Below are positions 19,091 to 28,579 of a stretch of DNA of 64,000 nt, piece after piece (position 1 is the first letter of the stretch; each line of letters starts with the position of its first letter). The stretch spans positions 310,001 to 374,000 of the forward strand of contig NZ_JACJSD010000001.1 of the NCBI RefSeq assembly GCF_014697615.1, written 5' to 3'. The notes under the pieces are model-generated. The model was not told where the DNA came from, ran no database searches, and worked only from the letters and a program-made list of their open reading frames with translations. Both the position numbers and the translations under genes were made by a program. The stretch is from Nostoc sp. FACHB-280. GTDB lineage: Bacteria; Cyanobacteriota; Cyanobacteriia; Cyanobacteriales; Nostocaceae.

Positions 19091-19675
19091 ATGCCAGTTG
19101 TAAGAATACCTGATCCTATTTACAAACGTCTTCAAGAGATCGCTGTTCCGTTTGAAGATACCCCTGTAACTGTGATAGAGAAGTTGTTGAATGAACATGA
19201 TATATTTCAGAAGTCTCAACAAGTCTCTGGAATAGAAAATTTTTGTGAAACTAAGAATTGTTTTGAAACAGAGAATTATATAGTCATAGATCCTGAGAAT
19301 CCCAGTAATCTTACTCACAGTAAAGTCTTACGAGCTTTAATTGATGACAAGGAAATTAATAAGCCGAATTGGAATAAAATCGCAGCTAAAGTACACGAAA
19401 TAGCAATTCAACAAGGTATGTCTGTTGAAGCTCTGAAGAGACTGACTCGATCTAATATCAAGCAAGGTGAAATAAATGAAAATGGTTATGACTACTTACC
19501 AGAGGCAAATATTTGGATTCAGGGAGTAAATGCAAATACTGCGTGGCGCAATACACTACACTTGCTCAAACATTTGAAATTACCAAGTGAAATATACTTC
19601 GAGTGGCCTTCTGATAAAGAGGGAGCAGCCCATCCAGGTGAGAAGGGTAAAATCTTTTGGAGTCCTAAATCCTAA
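19091..19675 (+). CDS. Protein with possible ribbon-helix-helix N-terminus and cyanobacterial C-terminal domain
   Basis: The 194-residue protein begins with VVRIPDPIYKRLQEIAVPFEDTP, which resembles the strand-helix start of a ribbon-helix-helix or SeqA-N-like DNA-binding unit. A variable linker follows (about 40-80), then a compact C-terminal domain with NWNKIAAKVHEIAI, the conserved-looking YDYLPEANIWIQGVNANTAW and a final EKGKIFW. I have seen the last pattern in cyanobacterial proteins without a known role. A DNA-associated function, perhaps autoregulation, is inference. It is divergent from the DUF6888/6887 pair. Confidence 0.7.
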   Translation: MPVVRIPDPIYKRLQEIAVPFEDTPVTVIEKLLNEHDIFQKSQQVSGIENFCETKNCFETENYIVIDPENPSNLTHSKVLRALIDDKEINKPNWNKIAAKVHEIAIQQGMSVEALKRLTRSNIKQGEINENGYDYLPEANIWIQGVNANTAWRNTLHLLKHLKLPSEIYFEWPSDKEGAAHPGEKGKIFWSPKS

Positions 19676-19858
19676 ATATGGAAACCTTATTGCATATCTT
19701 CGTAGTGAGGTGGTTTGTAACATATATATTATATCTATAGAATAGATTTGTCAGCCATAGTATATTGCTTGATAAAGTGGTTATAACACTATAGGCATTA
19801 CATAGATGTAGGAAACGGGGAATGAAGATTGTTATACGCTCTTATCCCCGACACTTAA

Positions 19859-21586
19859 CTAATACTTCCTCTCTTGTGGCTGAAACATATTAATCACTAC
19901 AGGGCGATATTGAATATCAATACCTGCGGGTGAATAGTAAGCCATTGTATGTTGGAGGAATTTCACATCATCTCGCTGGGGGAAGTCTTCGCGGAAGTGT
20001 GCGCCGCGACTTTCTTGGCGATTTAAGGCGGATGCTAAAATTGTTTGCCCAACTACCATTAAGCTTCGTAGTTCTAAAGCTTCTACTAGTTCGGTATTCC
20101 AGCAACTACCCTTGTCGTCTAAGTAAACTTGAGAGTATTTTTGCTGAATTTCTGTGATTTTTTCCCAACCTTGACTCATTAATTCTTGGGTGCGGAAAAC
20201 GCCGCAAAATTCAGTCATGGTATCTTGAAAGGCTTGGCGGACTTGGTTAATCCGATACTGTCCTGGTTGTTCTAGTAAAGCTTGAATTTCTTGCTGGGCT
20301 TCTTTGATGTAACGTTGTTCTTCAATAGTAGGTAATTTGCGTTTTTGCACATATTGAGCGATCGCAGCCCCAGTGCGTTTGCCATAAACTACACATTCTA
20401 ATAGCGAGTTACTACCTAACCGATTTGCCCCATGAACGGAAACGCAAGCAGTTTCACCCGCAGCAAAAAAGCCTTCTACTAAACCATCATCACTACTGCG
20501 GACTTGACCATTAGTGTTCACAGGTATACCACCCATACAATAATGAATTGTCGGGCGGACAGGCATTGGTTGAGTCACCGCATCAACGCCGACTAAGCGA
20601 TGGGCTTCTTCCCAACAAAAGGGAACGCGACTCATAATTTTTTCCTTGCCCAAATGGCGCAAGTCGAGATAGACAAAGGGGCCGCCAGCACTACCATCGG
20701 GATGAACGCCACGCCCGGCGCGAATTTCATAAGCGATCGCCCGTGAGGTAATATCGCGGGGGGCAAGTTCCATACGGCTGGGTGCGTAGTTCGCCATAAA
20801 GCGATCGCCCTCACTATTAATTAAATACGCCCCTTCTCCCCGGACTGCTTCTGAAATTAACACCCCGACCGGATATAAACCTGTGGGATGGAACTGCACA
20901 AACTCCATATCTTCCAAGGGTAAACCTGCAAGTGCAGTCATCGCCAAACCATCGCCTGTAGAAGCGTAATCGTTGGATGTGGTGTTATAAACGCGACCAT
21001 AACCACCAGTGGCAAACATTACCGCTTTTGCCCTAACCACCTCTATATGCCCATCCAAGAGGTGATACATCACCAAACCTTTCGCCTGCCCTTCTTCTAA
21101 AATCAGGCGCATTACGTACCACTCTTGATAAATCTGCACACCGTAACGCCGCAGATTATTGACTAATTCATGCAAAATTGCGTGACCAGTTTTATCAGCC
21201 GCGTAACAGGTGCGATTGTGAGAATGTCCACCGAAAGCCCGTTGGGCGATGCGTCCATCAGGTAAGCGCGAGAATAAAACACCCATGTGTTCTAAGTCAA
21301 TCACCACATCAGGCGCTTCTTGAGTGAGAATCGCTACTGCATCTTGGTCGGCTAAGTAATCAGAACCTTTGACCGTATCAAAAGCGTGTGCTTCCCAAGA
21401 ATCTTCTGTATCAACATTTTTTAACGATGCAGCCATTCCGCCTTGGGCTGCAACCGAATGAGAACGGATAGGGTGAGTTTTAGCGACTACAGCAACATTT
21501 AAACTGGGGTCAGTACGGGCAATTTCCACAGCCGCCCGACATCCTGCCAATCCGCCCCCGACAATAATCACATCATGTTCCAGCAT
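19859..21586 (-). CDS. sdhA: Succinate dehydrogenase/fumarate reductase flavoprotein subunit
   Basis: The 575-residue protein carries the FAD-binding GGGLAG at 10-15 and the segment [13 protein letters not shown] in which His43 is the expected covalent FAD ligand, followed by the catalytic region [16 protein letters not shown] and the Arg-containing [11 protein letters not shown]. It oxidises succinate to fumarate at the membrane, feeding electrons to the plastoquinone pool through an iron-sulfur subunit. No sdhB gene is next to it, as is common in cyanobacteria where these genes are scattered. The ATG at 21586 is the natural start. Confidence 0.95.
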   Translation of the reverse strand: MLEHDVIIVGGGLAGCRAAVEIARTDPSLNVAVVAKTHPIRSHSVAAQGGMAASLKNVDTEDSWEAHAFDTVKGSDYLADQDAVAILTQEAPDVVIDLEHMGVLFSRLPDGRIAQRAFGGHSHNRTCYAADKTGHAILHELVNNLRRYGVQIYQEWYVMRLILEEGQAKGLVMYHLLDGHIEVVRAKAVMFATGGYGRVYNTTSNDYASTGDGLAMTALAGLPLEDMEFVQFHPTGLYPVGVLISEAVRGEGAYLINSEGDRFMANYAPSRMELAPRDITSRAIAYEIRAGRGVHPDGSAGGPFVYLDLRHLGKEKIMSRVPFCWEEAHRLVGVDAVTQPMPVRPTIHYCMGGIPVNTNGQVRSSDDGLVEGFFAAGETACVSVHGANRLGSNSLLECVVYGKRTGAAIAQYVQKRKLPTIEEQRYIKEAQQEIQALLEQPGQYRINQVRQAFQDTMTEFCGVFRTQELMSQGWEKITEIQQKYSQVYLDDKGSCWNTELVEALELRSLMVVGQTILASALNRQESRGAHFREDFPQRDDVKFLQHTMAYYSPAGIDIQYRPVVINMFQPQERKY

Positions 21587-21659
21587 AACTAGTCCCCGAT
21601 CGCAAAAAGCTGCTGTTCTATTGTAGAGATGCGATTCACTGAGCAGTTTCTAATCTTTA

Positions 21660-21688
21660 CAAAAAAATTCCCCGTCTGTTGACAGGGA
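21660..21688 (-). terminator. Terminator downstream of the 105-residue membrane protein gene
   Basis: On the minus strand TCCCTGTC and GACGGGGA pair (8 bp, one G-U) around the loop AACA and run into seven T residues. It lies 62 bases beyond the stop at 21750. Confidence 0.75.
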
Positions 21689-21749
21689 AATTAATCATTC
21701 GTTCAGAATTCAGCACCAACAATTAATAAAATTTACTACTCTCCACTTT

Positions 21750-22067
21750 TCAGGTGGTAGCTTGTACAGGTTTTTGCTGGGAAATATTACCAGGGATAGG
21801 TACAGTTTTGGTTCCTGGTTCTATAGCAACTAGTTCAATATGATTTAACAATGTAGTTACAAAAGCAAATAGCAAGAAAGGCAACGAAAGCAGCACAATT
21901 AAACCTACAGTTGCTAAAGCATATACCGGTCGTCTCGCACCCATTAAGGCTAAGGCAGATGCCAGACTAACTGCAATTGTAATCAGCCAAACAATAATTT
22001 GACCGTAAATATCGCCAAAAGTGAGTGTACAGACAAATCGATAGTTTTTTATATCACTAATGTTCAT
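21750..22067 (-). CDS. Small membrane protein with two transmembrane segments
   Basis: This is a 105-residue protein with hydrophobic segments at about 22-42 (GQIIVWLITIAVSLASALALM) and 48-73 (VYALATVGLIVLLSLPFLLFAFV), separated by a short RRP turn, and a polar Pro/Thr-rich C-terminal tail. No family recognised. It has its own terminator and a divergent neighbour at 22374; the 306-base spacer between them (22068-22373) is AT-rich and holds only likely promoters. Confidence 0.75.
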   Translation of the reverse strand: MNISDIKNYRFVCTLTFGDIYGQIIVWLITIAVSLASALALMGARRPVYALATVGLIVLLSLPFLLFAFVTTLLNHIELVAIEPGTKTVPIPGNISQQKPVQATT

Positions 22068-22373
22068 GACACTTGCCTCAAGTCTTTCCTATAGGTTCTA
22101 CGTTAGAGCCATGTTTGGCTATAAAACAATTTCTAAATATTTTTGCAATGTTTGTAATATCACTTTACAATTTGTTTTGTTTGTTACAAAAGTTGTTGAT
22201 TGAGCAGATTTTGATTTCACAAGTTAATTAACAGTTTTTATCATAACTCCAATGATTTTGAAAATCATAAAACAGATTTATCGTTTTAAATTTTATTTAA
22301 TTTAATTTTTAGATTTGACAGAATAGATATTTCTGATAGTTCTGTTGCCAATTCACTACAATTTCTATGTTCA

Positions 22374-23054
22374 GTGACTTTTGATTTTTGGTGTGGCAAA
22401 CTAATGGGCAAGCTATTAATGACCAACATTCGCTATCACCAAATGCTGATGATATTTAGGATAGTTTCAATTCTCATATTCTGTATCACAATATTAGCAA
22501 CTAATATTAGCTTTCCTTTCTGGAAAATCTATTCACCGCAAACGGGGATATCCCTGAGTTTTATCTTTTTATTTATTTGTTTACCTATAGCTGTTTTGAA
22601 TGGATTCGCTTTAACCAGATCATTTATAATGATCGCTAAAAATAAAAGCCAAAAATCTGAATATTTTACATTGATTATCTTAACTTTAGGAATTTTGTGT
22701 TTTGTGAGCGGAATTGCTCACAATGCTTATCAAACTATTCCTGCTAACAACTTGAATATTTATCGCCAGCCGAGAGAATATATAGTCAGTTTAATTAAAG
22801 TAGGAAAAATACATGGACAAATTCGATGTCTTCAAAATCATTTTGAACTAGAAAAATGTATAGAAGAGATAGAATTGCCAGAGAAATATAAAGGTTTATC
22901 AAGAAATGGCAAGGTGATTTTGACAACAAACTTCAAAGAAATATCTATTAAGTTTACCCATAGCACTTATAATTTTGGAGATGGCAGTATATATATAGTT
23001 TACTCAAGTTTAAAAGATAATTTATCTGAAGCCAAATGGGAAATAAGTAAATAA
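22374..23054 (+). CDS. Uncharacterised membrane protein
   Basis: Up to 226 residues. Three hydrophobic segments are visible at about 25-48, 58-80 and 95-115, followed by a soluble C-terminal half of about 105 residues with mixed strand character. The start is uncertain: the GTG at 22374 or in-frame ATGs at 22404 and 22419; none has a clear ribosome-binding site. No family recognised, and no neighbour suggests a role. Confidence 0.6.
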   Translation: MTFDFWCGKLMGKLLMTNIRYHQMLMIFRIVSILIFCITILATNISFPFWKIYSPQTGISLSFIFLFICLPIAVLNGFALTRSFIMIAKNKSQKSEYFTLIILTLGILCFVSGIAHNAYQTIPANNLNIYRQPREYIVSLIKVGKIHGQIRCLQNHFELEKCIEEIELPEKYKGLSRNGKVILTTNFKEISIKFTHSTYNFGDGSIYIVYSSLKDNLSEAKWEISK

Positions 23055-23124
23055 GAAAATAGCGATCGCATCGCTAAAGTCTTGGTTGACAACAGATAAA
23101 TTGACAGCGATCGCCTGTGCAGGT

Positions 23125-23478
23125 TTAATAAACCAAAGGTCTAGCACCACTCATTTGACGCAACGAATTGATGCAGGCTGGACAGTCACAACCAAACAAA
23201 GTAACTGCCATTTCACTTTCTTGGTCACTGAACTCTAACATCGGGACATTATCGTTAGAAAATTCTACTTCAGCCTGTTCAGTTGGGAGTTGTGCTAACA
23301 CAGAAGCTCTAGCACATACTAAGCCAACCTTATGCTTATTGCGGATACAAGATAAACGGTCTTCAGTATTTTTAACTACTGGTTCTGCTGCTTGTGCTTG
23401 ATTAACCATCGCTGTCATCGACAGGATAGAACTAATCAGCATCGGAGTGGAAAGTAAACTCAGTATAATTTTATTCAT
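23125..23478 (-). CDS. Small secreted protein with Cys pairs
   Basis: The 117-residue protein has a signal peptide (hydrophobic about 4-26, cleavage near AQAAEP). The mature part carries two Cys near the start (LSCIRNKHKVGLVCAR) and a C-terminal FGCDCPACI, enough for disulfides or metal binding. It appears periplasmic. No family recognised. An AGGGAACC sequence lies before the ATG. Confidence 0.7.
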   Translation of the reverse strand: MNKIILSLLSTPMLISSILSMTAMVNQAQAAEPVVKNTEDRLSCIRNKHKVGLVCARASVLAQLPTEQAEVEFSNDNVPMLEFSDQESEMAVTLFGCDCPACINSLRQMSGARPLVY

Positions 23479-23582
23479 TGGTTCCCTCTAAAATTCCTGG
23501 CGGCTTAGAATACTTTGATTAAATCTTACGTTTACCATGAATGTCCATCAGGAGCTTATGTTTCTTAGATCAGCAGGGGATA

Positions 23583-23617
23583 GGTGAGAGGTTACAGGTT
23601 ATAGGTTACAGGTTACA
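23583..23617. repeat. Five tandem heptamers of the GGTTACA type
   Basis: GGTGAGA, GGTTACA, GGTTATA, GGTTACA and GGTTACA follow one another without gaps. The same heptamer family recurs near 28045 and 58531. This is a short tandem repeat of the kind described for heterocystous cyanobacteria. Confidence 0.85.
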
Positions 23618-23728
23618 AAGTAAGAAAAGGGGAAATTGAAGTTTTAAATGAGAGTCTATGTTCTCGAAATTCTTACCCCCATACACCCTTACACCCAATC
23701 TTCATAGGAATCTATATAAGGAGGACAC

Positions 23729-24625
23729 TTAGGCTATTTTTCTAGTCATTTCAAACAAATGTTGAGCATTTCTGCCCAAAAAAGCCTGAAATAGTGCTGG
23801 TTTACCAGGTTCCGACTCTACTATGTAACGCTGGGCAAGTTCATAATAAGCGTAAGTCCAAGGTATTTGGATTTCTGCTTGACTGTTGTTATCTAAGACT
23901 GTCACCATTTCTGAGACGGCGTGAGTTGCAGTTTGGCGCAAACCACAAGTTAAATCACCTTCAATTTCGGTTTTCATCGGGACACCTAATTTCGCTAAAG
24001 CCTCAGCAGTAGTATCTATATCAGGATATGCAGGGGTATTTTGGCGGTTAATATATCCTGTAAAGTGATTGACGGCGTAACCATGCAACAATACCCAAGC
24101 GCCATATTGAGTGATTTTGTTCACTTCCTCCACAACGGAACGTTGGGGAACTTGCCAAGGACGAGAAAAGATTTGCTTTAATTGTTTTTTATCTGAGAAA
24201 ATAGGTGTCCAGAAAGAAAGCATTGTGTCAGGAATTTTTGAGACTGTTTGATAAATGAGTTGGGCAATATTTTCTGGTAATTCATCAACAATTAATTCAC
24301 TAATAAAAAGTTTGGGTAAGTCAAATTCTACTGCTTGGGGATGTTGATAGTGACGCGCATAAAGATGGGTAGCGGTAAATGTATATTCACCCGCAACTTC
24401 GTAACCCAATGCTTCAGCTATTTGTGCTAAGTGATTGATACCTAAGTTAATTTTTCCTTGGGGAGTATCGACTAGCAACCGCAAAGAACGAAAAGCAATA
24501 TGGTCGTTAGCGACGGTTCCACCCGCATTCATAATCATTTTTTCGTAAATTTGAGCATAATTGACTCTGGCTTTGTATTCTTGCCAAAGTGCTTCCCAGA
24601 GATAAGATGCGAGTTCGGGGGTCAT
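23729..24625 (-). CDS. DUF1338 family protein, possible 2-oxoadipate dioxygenase/decarboxylase
   Basis: The 298-residue protein matches DUF1338, whose characterised member HglS from Pseudomonas uses Fe(II) and O2 to turn 2-oxoadipate into D-2-hydroxyglutarate in lysine breakdown. Seen: candidate metal ligands His42 (NDHIAFR), His187 (AVNHFTG) and Glu262 (YYELAQR), in the expected order and spacing. It follows an aminotransferase gene on the same strand after 227 bases, with a small mobile element in between, which fits a pathway step from an amino donor to a 2-oxo acid. The exact substrate in cyanobacteria is unknown. Confidence 0.85.
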   Translation of the reverse strand: MTPELASYLWEALWQEYKARVNYAQIYEKMIMNAGGTVANDHIAFRSLRLLVDTPQGKINLGINHLAQIAEALGYEVAGEYTFTATHLYARHYQHPQAVEFDLPKLFISELIVDELPENIAQLIYQTVSKIPDTMLSFWTPIFSDKKQLKQIFSRPWQVPQRSVVEEVNKITQYGAWVLLHGYAVNHFTGYINRQNTPAYPDIDTTAEALAKLGVPMKTEIEGDLTCGLRQTATHAVSEMVTVLDNNSQAEIQIPWTYAYYELAQRYIVESEPGKPALFQAFLGRNAQHLFEMTRKIA

Positions 24626-24645
24626 AATTTTTCACGCAGAGGGGT

Positions 24646-24685
24646 AGGGGACAAGGGGGACAAGGGAGACAAGGGGGACAAAGGG
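24646..24685. repeat. Tandem GGGGACAAG-type 9-base repeats
   Basis: About four copies of a GGGGACAAG/GGGAGACAAG unit lie in tandem immediately before the inverted-repeat element at 24686. The last unit is copied on the far side of that element. Confidence 0.75.
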
Positions 24686-24805
24686 CAATACGGTTCAGTT
24701 AAAGCTAAAACTCTTTATCAAAGACAAATTTTTTAACGAACCGCCAAGTACGCCAAGGACGCAGAGAGAAGAAAGAAGAAAGAAATGCTTAACTGAACTG
24801 TATTG
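24686..24805. mobile_element. 120-bp MITE-like element with 10-bp target duplication
   Basis: The ends CAATACGGTTCAGTTAA (24686-24702) and TTAACTGAACTGTATTG (24789-24805) are inverted repeats with one mismatch in 17. The element is flanked by perfect direct repeats GGACAAAGGG at 24676-24685 and 24806-24815. It has no coding capacity and would need a transposase in trans. Confidence 0.8.
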
Positions 24806-24852
24806 GGACAAAGGGAGCAATCTTTCTACCTTGTCTACCCCCTCTACCTTGT

Positions 24853-26157
24853 CTACTCAGCACTTTTGAGAATATCAGAGAGAATATTTAGGGCGGTTTG
24901 TATTTGGTGACTGTCAATAATTAAGGGTGGACAAAAACGAATGGCGGCTTTTCCACAACCAAGTAATAATAAACCGCGTAAAAAGGCTTCTTGGATGATG
25001 CGATCGCGTAATTTACTATCATAGTTACCAGCTGCATCGACTAAATCCACGGCTACCATCAAACCTTTACCTCTAGGTAACGACATTTTGGGAAATCTTT
25101 GATGTAACTGGGTTAAGCCAGCTTGTAATAGTTCGCCCATTTGGGTAGCGTTGGTTATTAAGCCGCTTTCTAACAGTCGCAATGTTGCTAAAGCCGCCGC
25201 ACAAGCCACAGGGTTGCCGCCGAATGTGGTAGCGTGGGAACCAGGAGGCCAAGTCATCAATTCTGGGCGGGCGAGAATTGCGCCGAGGGGTAAACCACTG
25301 GCAAGACCTTTAGCGGTGGTGATAATATCGGGCATTACACCCCAATGTTCAATAGCAAATAAGCGGCCTGTACGCCCCATCCCTGATTGCACTTCATCTA
25401 CTACCATTAATATGCCGTAGCGATCGCAGATATCTCGAATTCTTTGCAAAAATCCATCTTCAGGGACAATATAACCGCCTTCGCCTTGAATTGGCTCAAC
25501 AAAAATCGCTGCGACTTCCTGGGGCGGTAGTATGGTATGAAATAACTGGGTTTCTAAATAATCTAAACTGGCGTGTGTGCCGTAAGGAATGTGAGTTACT
25601 CCCGGAACTAACGCCCCAAAGTTAGCCCGTTGCACTGTTTTAGAACCAGTCAGGGACATTGCGCCGTAGGTACGTCCGTGGAATGCACCCAAAAAGGCAA
25701 CGATGAGCGATCGCTTGGTGTAATATCGAGCTAGTTTAATTGCGCCTTCGTTGGACTCCGCCCCAGAATTGGTAAAAAATACCTTTGCACCTTCAGGAAA
25801 GGGAGCGCGAAAAGCTAATTTTTCCGCTAATTCCACCATTGGTTCATAATAAAAATCCGTCCCTGACATGTGCAGCAAACAAGCCGACTGTTCTTGAATA
25901 GCTTGCACAACTTCTGGGTGGGCGTGTCCAGTAGCGGTGACAGCAATACCAGCTGTCATATCTAAAAATACATTGCCGTCCACATCTTCCACCATACAGC
26001 CTTGACCGCGAGCCACCACTAAGGGATAGTCGCGGGTATAAGATGGGGAAGTTACAGCGCGATCGCGTTCTACAATTGCTTTAGCGCGAGTCCCTGGTAA
26101 AACTGTCACCAAACGCGGCACTCTAGGTAAAGGTTGATTAATGGAGATACTTAACAT
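24853..26157 (-). CDS. Class III pyridoxal-phosphate aminotransferase (acetylornithine/4-aminobutyrate type)
   Basis: The 434-residue enzyme moves an amino group, usually from an omega-amino or dibasic substrate to 2-oxoglutarate. Seen: FFTNSGAESNEGAIKLAR, the AFHGRTYGA segment, Asp254 in VVDEVQSGMGRTG, and the PLP lysine Lys283 in TTAKGLASGLPLGA. The sequence is of the acetylornithine aminotransferase family, not the short ArgD of cyanobacteria, so GABA, ornithine, lysine or aminoadipate are possible donors. It is upstream of the DUF1338 gene on the same strand, which favours a lysine/aminoadipate role by inference. Confidence 0.92.
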   Translation of the reverse strand: MLSISINQPLPRVPRLVTVLPGTRAKAIVERDRAVTSPSYTRDYPLVVARGQGCMVEDVDGNVFLDMTAGIAVTATGHAHPEVVQAIQEQSACLLHMSGTDFYYEPMVELAEKLAFRAPFPEGAKVFFTNSGAESNEGAIKLARYYTKRSLIVAFLGAFHGRTYGAMSLTGSKTVQRANFGALVPGVTHIPYGTHASLDYLETQLFHTILPPQEVAAIFVEPIQGEGGYIVPEDGFLQRIRDICDRYGILMVVDEVQSGMGRTGRLFAIEHWGVMPDIITTAKGLASGLPLGAILARPELMTWPPGSHATTFGGNPVACAAALATLRLLESGLITNATQMGELLQAGLTQLHQRFPKMSLPRGKGLMVAVDLVDAAGNYDSKLRDRIIQEAFLRGLLLLGCGKAAIRFCPPLIIDSHQIQTALNILSDILKSAE

Positions 26158-26430
26158 TTTTTAGATTTTTTTTAGATTATTGATGATTAAACTGTCATGT
26201 AAGATTTTTGACAGTATCATTTGCTGCTATTTGTACAAATGTTACGTATTGACAGAACAACGGTAATATGAGTTATTTTCTTCTGGATAAATACTGTAAA
26301 TTTTCCATGAATCTTCCGCACAATTTATCACCAGAGTTTCATGACTCTTCTCTTACCGAGTATCTATTTATTAGCTGATGATGGGAAGTACTGAATTTTG
26401 TGAGCTTGATTTTAGCAAGATGAACTTAGT

Positions 26431-26436
26431 TATAAT
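26431..26436 (+). promoter_or_regulatory. Candidate -10 box for the gene at 26536
   Basis: A perfect TATAAT lies about 100 bases before the start codon; a poor TTGATT lies 19 bases upstream of it. The rest of the 378-base spacer 26158-26535 shows nothing else recognisable. Confidence 0.4.
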
Positions 26437-26535
26437 GCCACTATTGTAATCACGGTTACTGGATTGTCAAATTAATATCGCCCAGATATTAAGCAAGTGT
26501 AATTATTATTGATTAATAGCAATTTTTTCGAGCCT

Positions 26536-27798
26536 ATGAGTAACTTTTTGCGTCACACACTCAATCTGTCTTTGGGTATTACTTCCTTATTAACTGCTAT
26601 ATTTGCTCATAGCTATTTTCCCTCACAGTTAAAAAACATACAACTCCCATCATCAGCAAATAGTCAAGATAATTCTGCTCCATCTCAACCGCAAATTTCC
26701 TTGGCTGGAATGCAAAATCTGAGCCTGAATGCACCTGATAAATATGCGGCTGGTGTATCTGTTGGCTATCCCGTAATTGACGAGTGGAAGAATTATAAAT
26801 TTAGTATTAATGGGAATCAAATTTTATCGACAACTAAATTACCAACCAGCAAAGTTAATTTTAATCAAACAGATTTATTAAGTACCCTTGTCAATACCCG
26901 ACAATATTTCAAAGACCACGCTACAGATGACCCAGATATTCAACGTAAAGGTGTATTAGGAACTCAAGGAGTCAGTGTCGAAGATGTTCTTAAAACATTA
27001 GATTTCATGATTGTTGTCTTAAAAGAAGACATAGCAAATAATCGCCCGACACGTCTCCAAGACCCGAATTTTATCAATCAAAATTTTCGGGTAATTAAGT
27101 GGAATGCTTATAACAAGCAAAATACTCGTCAAAAACAGCTACGCATCACCAAATATGCAGTATTTACCCATACGGGTTCTCATACTAAAACAGCTAAATT
27201 TAATACAGCAATTTATAGTTTAAAAGATAACGCAATTACAGATAAATTTTATACTCGTTACACCAAGCAAGATGTTTTATCCGGTATTTATGAACAAGGT
27301 GGTAAAGAATTTGGCAAAGTTCAACCATTAGCTTATCTCACCCGTGACGGCTTAGAAGAAGCTCTTTTACAAGGTACTATCTTGATTAAATTTACCGATG
27401 GTTCTCAAGCATTCTTTAATGTCGATAGAAATAATGGGATGTCTTATGTCCGGGGCTTAAAAGGAACAGCCCAAAAGCGTTATTGGTATTTTAAAAAAGT
27501 AGATGCCATTAAAGGTTATGGTCACAAAATAGATGCCAAAATTTCAATTAAACCAGGAGTGACTTTTGCTGGCGATGTCCTCAATGTTGGCTTAGGTAAA
27601 GTAGTCGTTATAGAACATAACCAAGGTGGGCGTAAAAATCTCAGAATGGGAGTAATTGCCGATACTGGTGGAGCCTTTTTACCCAATCTTTACCAACTCG
27701 ATTTTTTAGCAGGAATTTTTCAAAATCGCCAAGAATTTAACCAGTATATTCAGCAATTACCTGAGTATGTTACAGCCTATTTTTTAGTCAAAAAATAA
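26536..27798 (+). CDS. Uncharacterised exported protein, 420 residues
   Basis: From the ATG at 26536 the protein has an N-terminal hydrophobic stretch (HTLNLSLGITSLLTAIFAHS) that works as a signal peptide or anchor, followed by a Ser/Pro/Gln linker and a large soluble domain. That domain contains KYAAGVSVGYPVIDEWK, an YFKDHATDDPDIQRKGVLG segment and a C-terminal GVTFAGDVLNVGLGKVVVIEHN-like region with 3D-domain flavour ending in YQLDFLAG. The aspartate in MGVIADTGGAF recalls the lytic-transglycosylase 3D domain, but I cannot confirm this. An upstream TTG at 26509 is less likely as start. Confidence 0.75.
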   Translation: MSNFLRHTLNLSLGITSLLTAIFAHSYFPSQLKNIQLPSSANSQDNSAPSQPQISLAGMQNLSLNAPDKYAAGVSVGYPVIDEWKNYKFSINGNQILSTTKLPTSKVNFNQTDLLSTLVNTRQYFKDHATDDPDIQRKGVLGTQGVSVEDVLKTLDFMIVVLKEDIANNRPTRLQDPNFINQNFRVIKWNAYNKQNTRQKQLRITKYAVFTHTGSHTKTAKFNTAIYSLKDNAITDKFYTRYTKQDVLSGIYEQGGKEFGKVQPLAYLTRDGLEEALLQGTILIKFTDGSQAFFNVDRNNGMSYVRGLKGTAQKRYWYFKKVDAIKGYGHKIDAKISIKPGVTFAGDVLNVGLGKVVVIEHNQGGRKNLRMGVIADTGGAFLPNLYQLDFLAGIFQNRQEFNQYIQQLPEYVTAYFLVKK

Positions 27799-27807
27799 CT
27801 GATTTTA

Positions 27808-27902
27808 ATGGCGTTGCTGAATCAGGGGATGATTTCGCTCAATTTGGAACGAGCTTTCAATGGTTTCAACCGCCCATTCATCCCGCATTTATGCAACGCC
27901 AT
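27808..27902. repeat. 95-bp element with ATGGCGTTGC inverted ends
   Basis: ATGGCGTTGC (27808-27817) and GCAACGCCAT (27893-27902) are perfect inverted repeats; similarity extends inward imperfectly (ATCAGGGGATGA against AAATGCGGGATGA). It is probably a deleted insertion-sequence remnant or small non-autonomous element. No clear target duplication. Confidence 0.6.
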
Positions 27903-28044
27903 TTTAATTTGTAGTGACGTGGCAAAGCTAAAATAGTGCATAAACTCTTGTGCTGTGGGCCGCCTACCCACATTGGACAGGCCAGAAGCCCATCCCACAA
28001 GACAGTTATAATGCCATACTCAAGGCTTGCCACGACATATACTG

Positions 28045-28072
28045 TCACCTGTAACCTATCACCTATCACCTA
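28045..28072. repeat. Four tandem heptamers TCACCTG/TAACCTA/TCACCTA/TCACCTA
   Basis: This is the reverse complement of the AGGTTAC/AGGTGAC heptamer family also seen at 23583 and 58531. It ends just before the stop codon of the universal stress protein gene. Confidence 0.8.
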
Positions 28073-28077
28073 AGAAA

Positions 28078-28491
28078 CTAAGGCACAATCAACACTGGAC
28101 AAGGAGAAAGATTAATCACTCTTGTTGTCACACTGTCAGTTGCACCTTCATCAGTTAAGCCAAGCCCGCGACAGCCCATAATAATTAAATCCGCGCCAAT
28201 TTCATCAGCCACATCACAAATAGTAAACGCTGGTTTTCCCTGTCTTTCTAGAATTTCAGACTGAATACCTTGCTGTGAGAATAAAGCTTGGGCATTTTCT
28301 AGCAGTTTAGCAACTACTTCTGGCGACACCATCGGATCAGGACTTGGTGCTGGCGTTTCTGTGGCGGTTTCCTCAACCACAGATAGCAAAACCAAGCGGC
28401 TTCCGTACTTCTGCACGACATTAGCCACTACATCAGCAGCTTCCCGTGCTTCCCGACTTTGATCGATTGGAAATAATACTGTCTTAAACAT
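28078..28491 (-). CDS. Universal stress protein (UspA) family
   Basis: From the ATG at 28491, preceded by AGGAGAGA, the protein has 137 residues. Seen: FPIDQSREAREAADVV at the N-terminus and the ATP-binding signature MGCRGLGLTDEGATDSVTTRV with CPVLIVP at the end, as in ATP-binding Usp proteins. These are small cytoplasmic proteins induced by stress; the exact task is not known. It is divergent from pgk with only 88 bases between start codons, so the two share a promoter region. Confidence 0.93.
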   Translation of the reverse strand: MFKTVLFPIDQSREAREAADVVANVVQKYGSRLVLLSVVEETATETPAPSPDPMVSPEVVAKLLENAQALFSQQGIQSEILERQGKPAFTICDVADEIGADLIIMGCRGLGLTDEGATDSVTTRVINLSPCPVLIVP

Positions 28492-28579
28492 ATCTCTCCT
28501 CCGCACCCCAGACTCCGGTAAAATCTTGATGGTTATACTTTCAAAACGATAACAAAAAGGCAATCAGGAGGGTTTGGCT

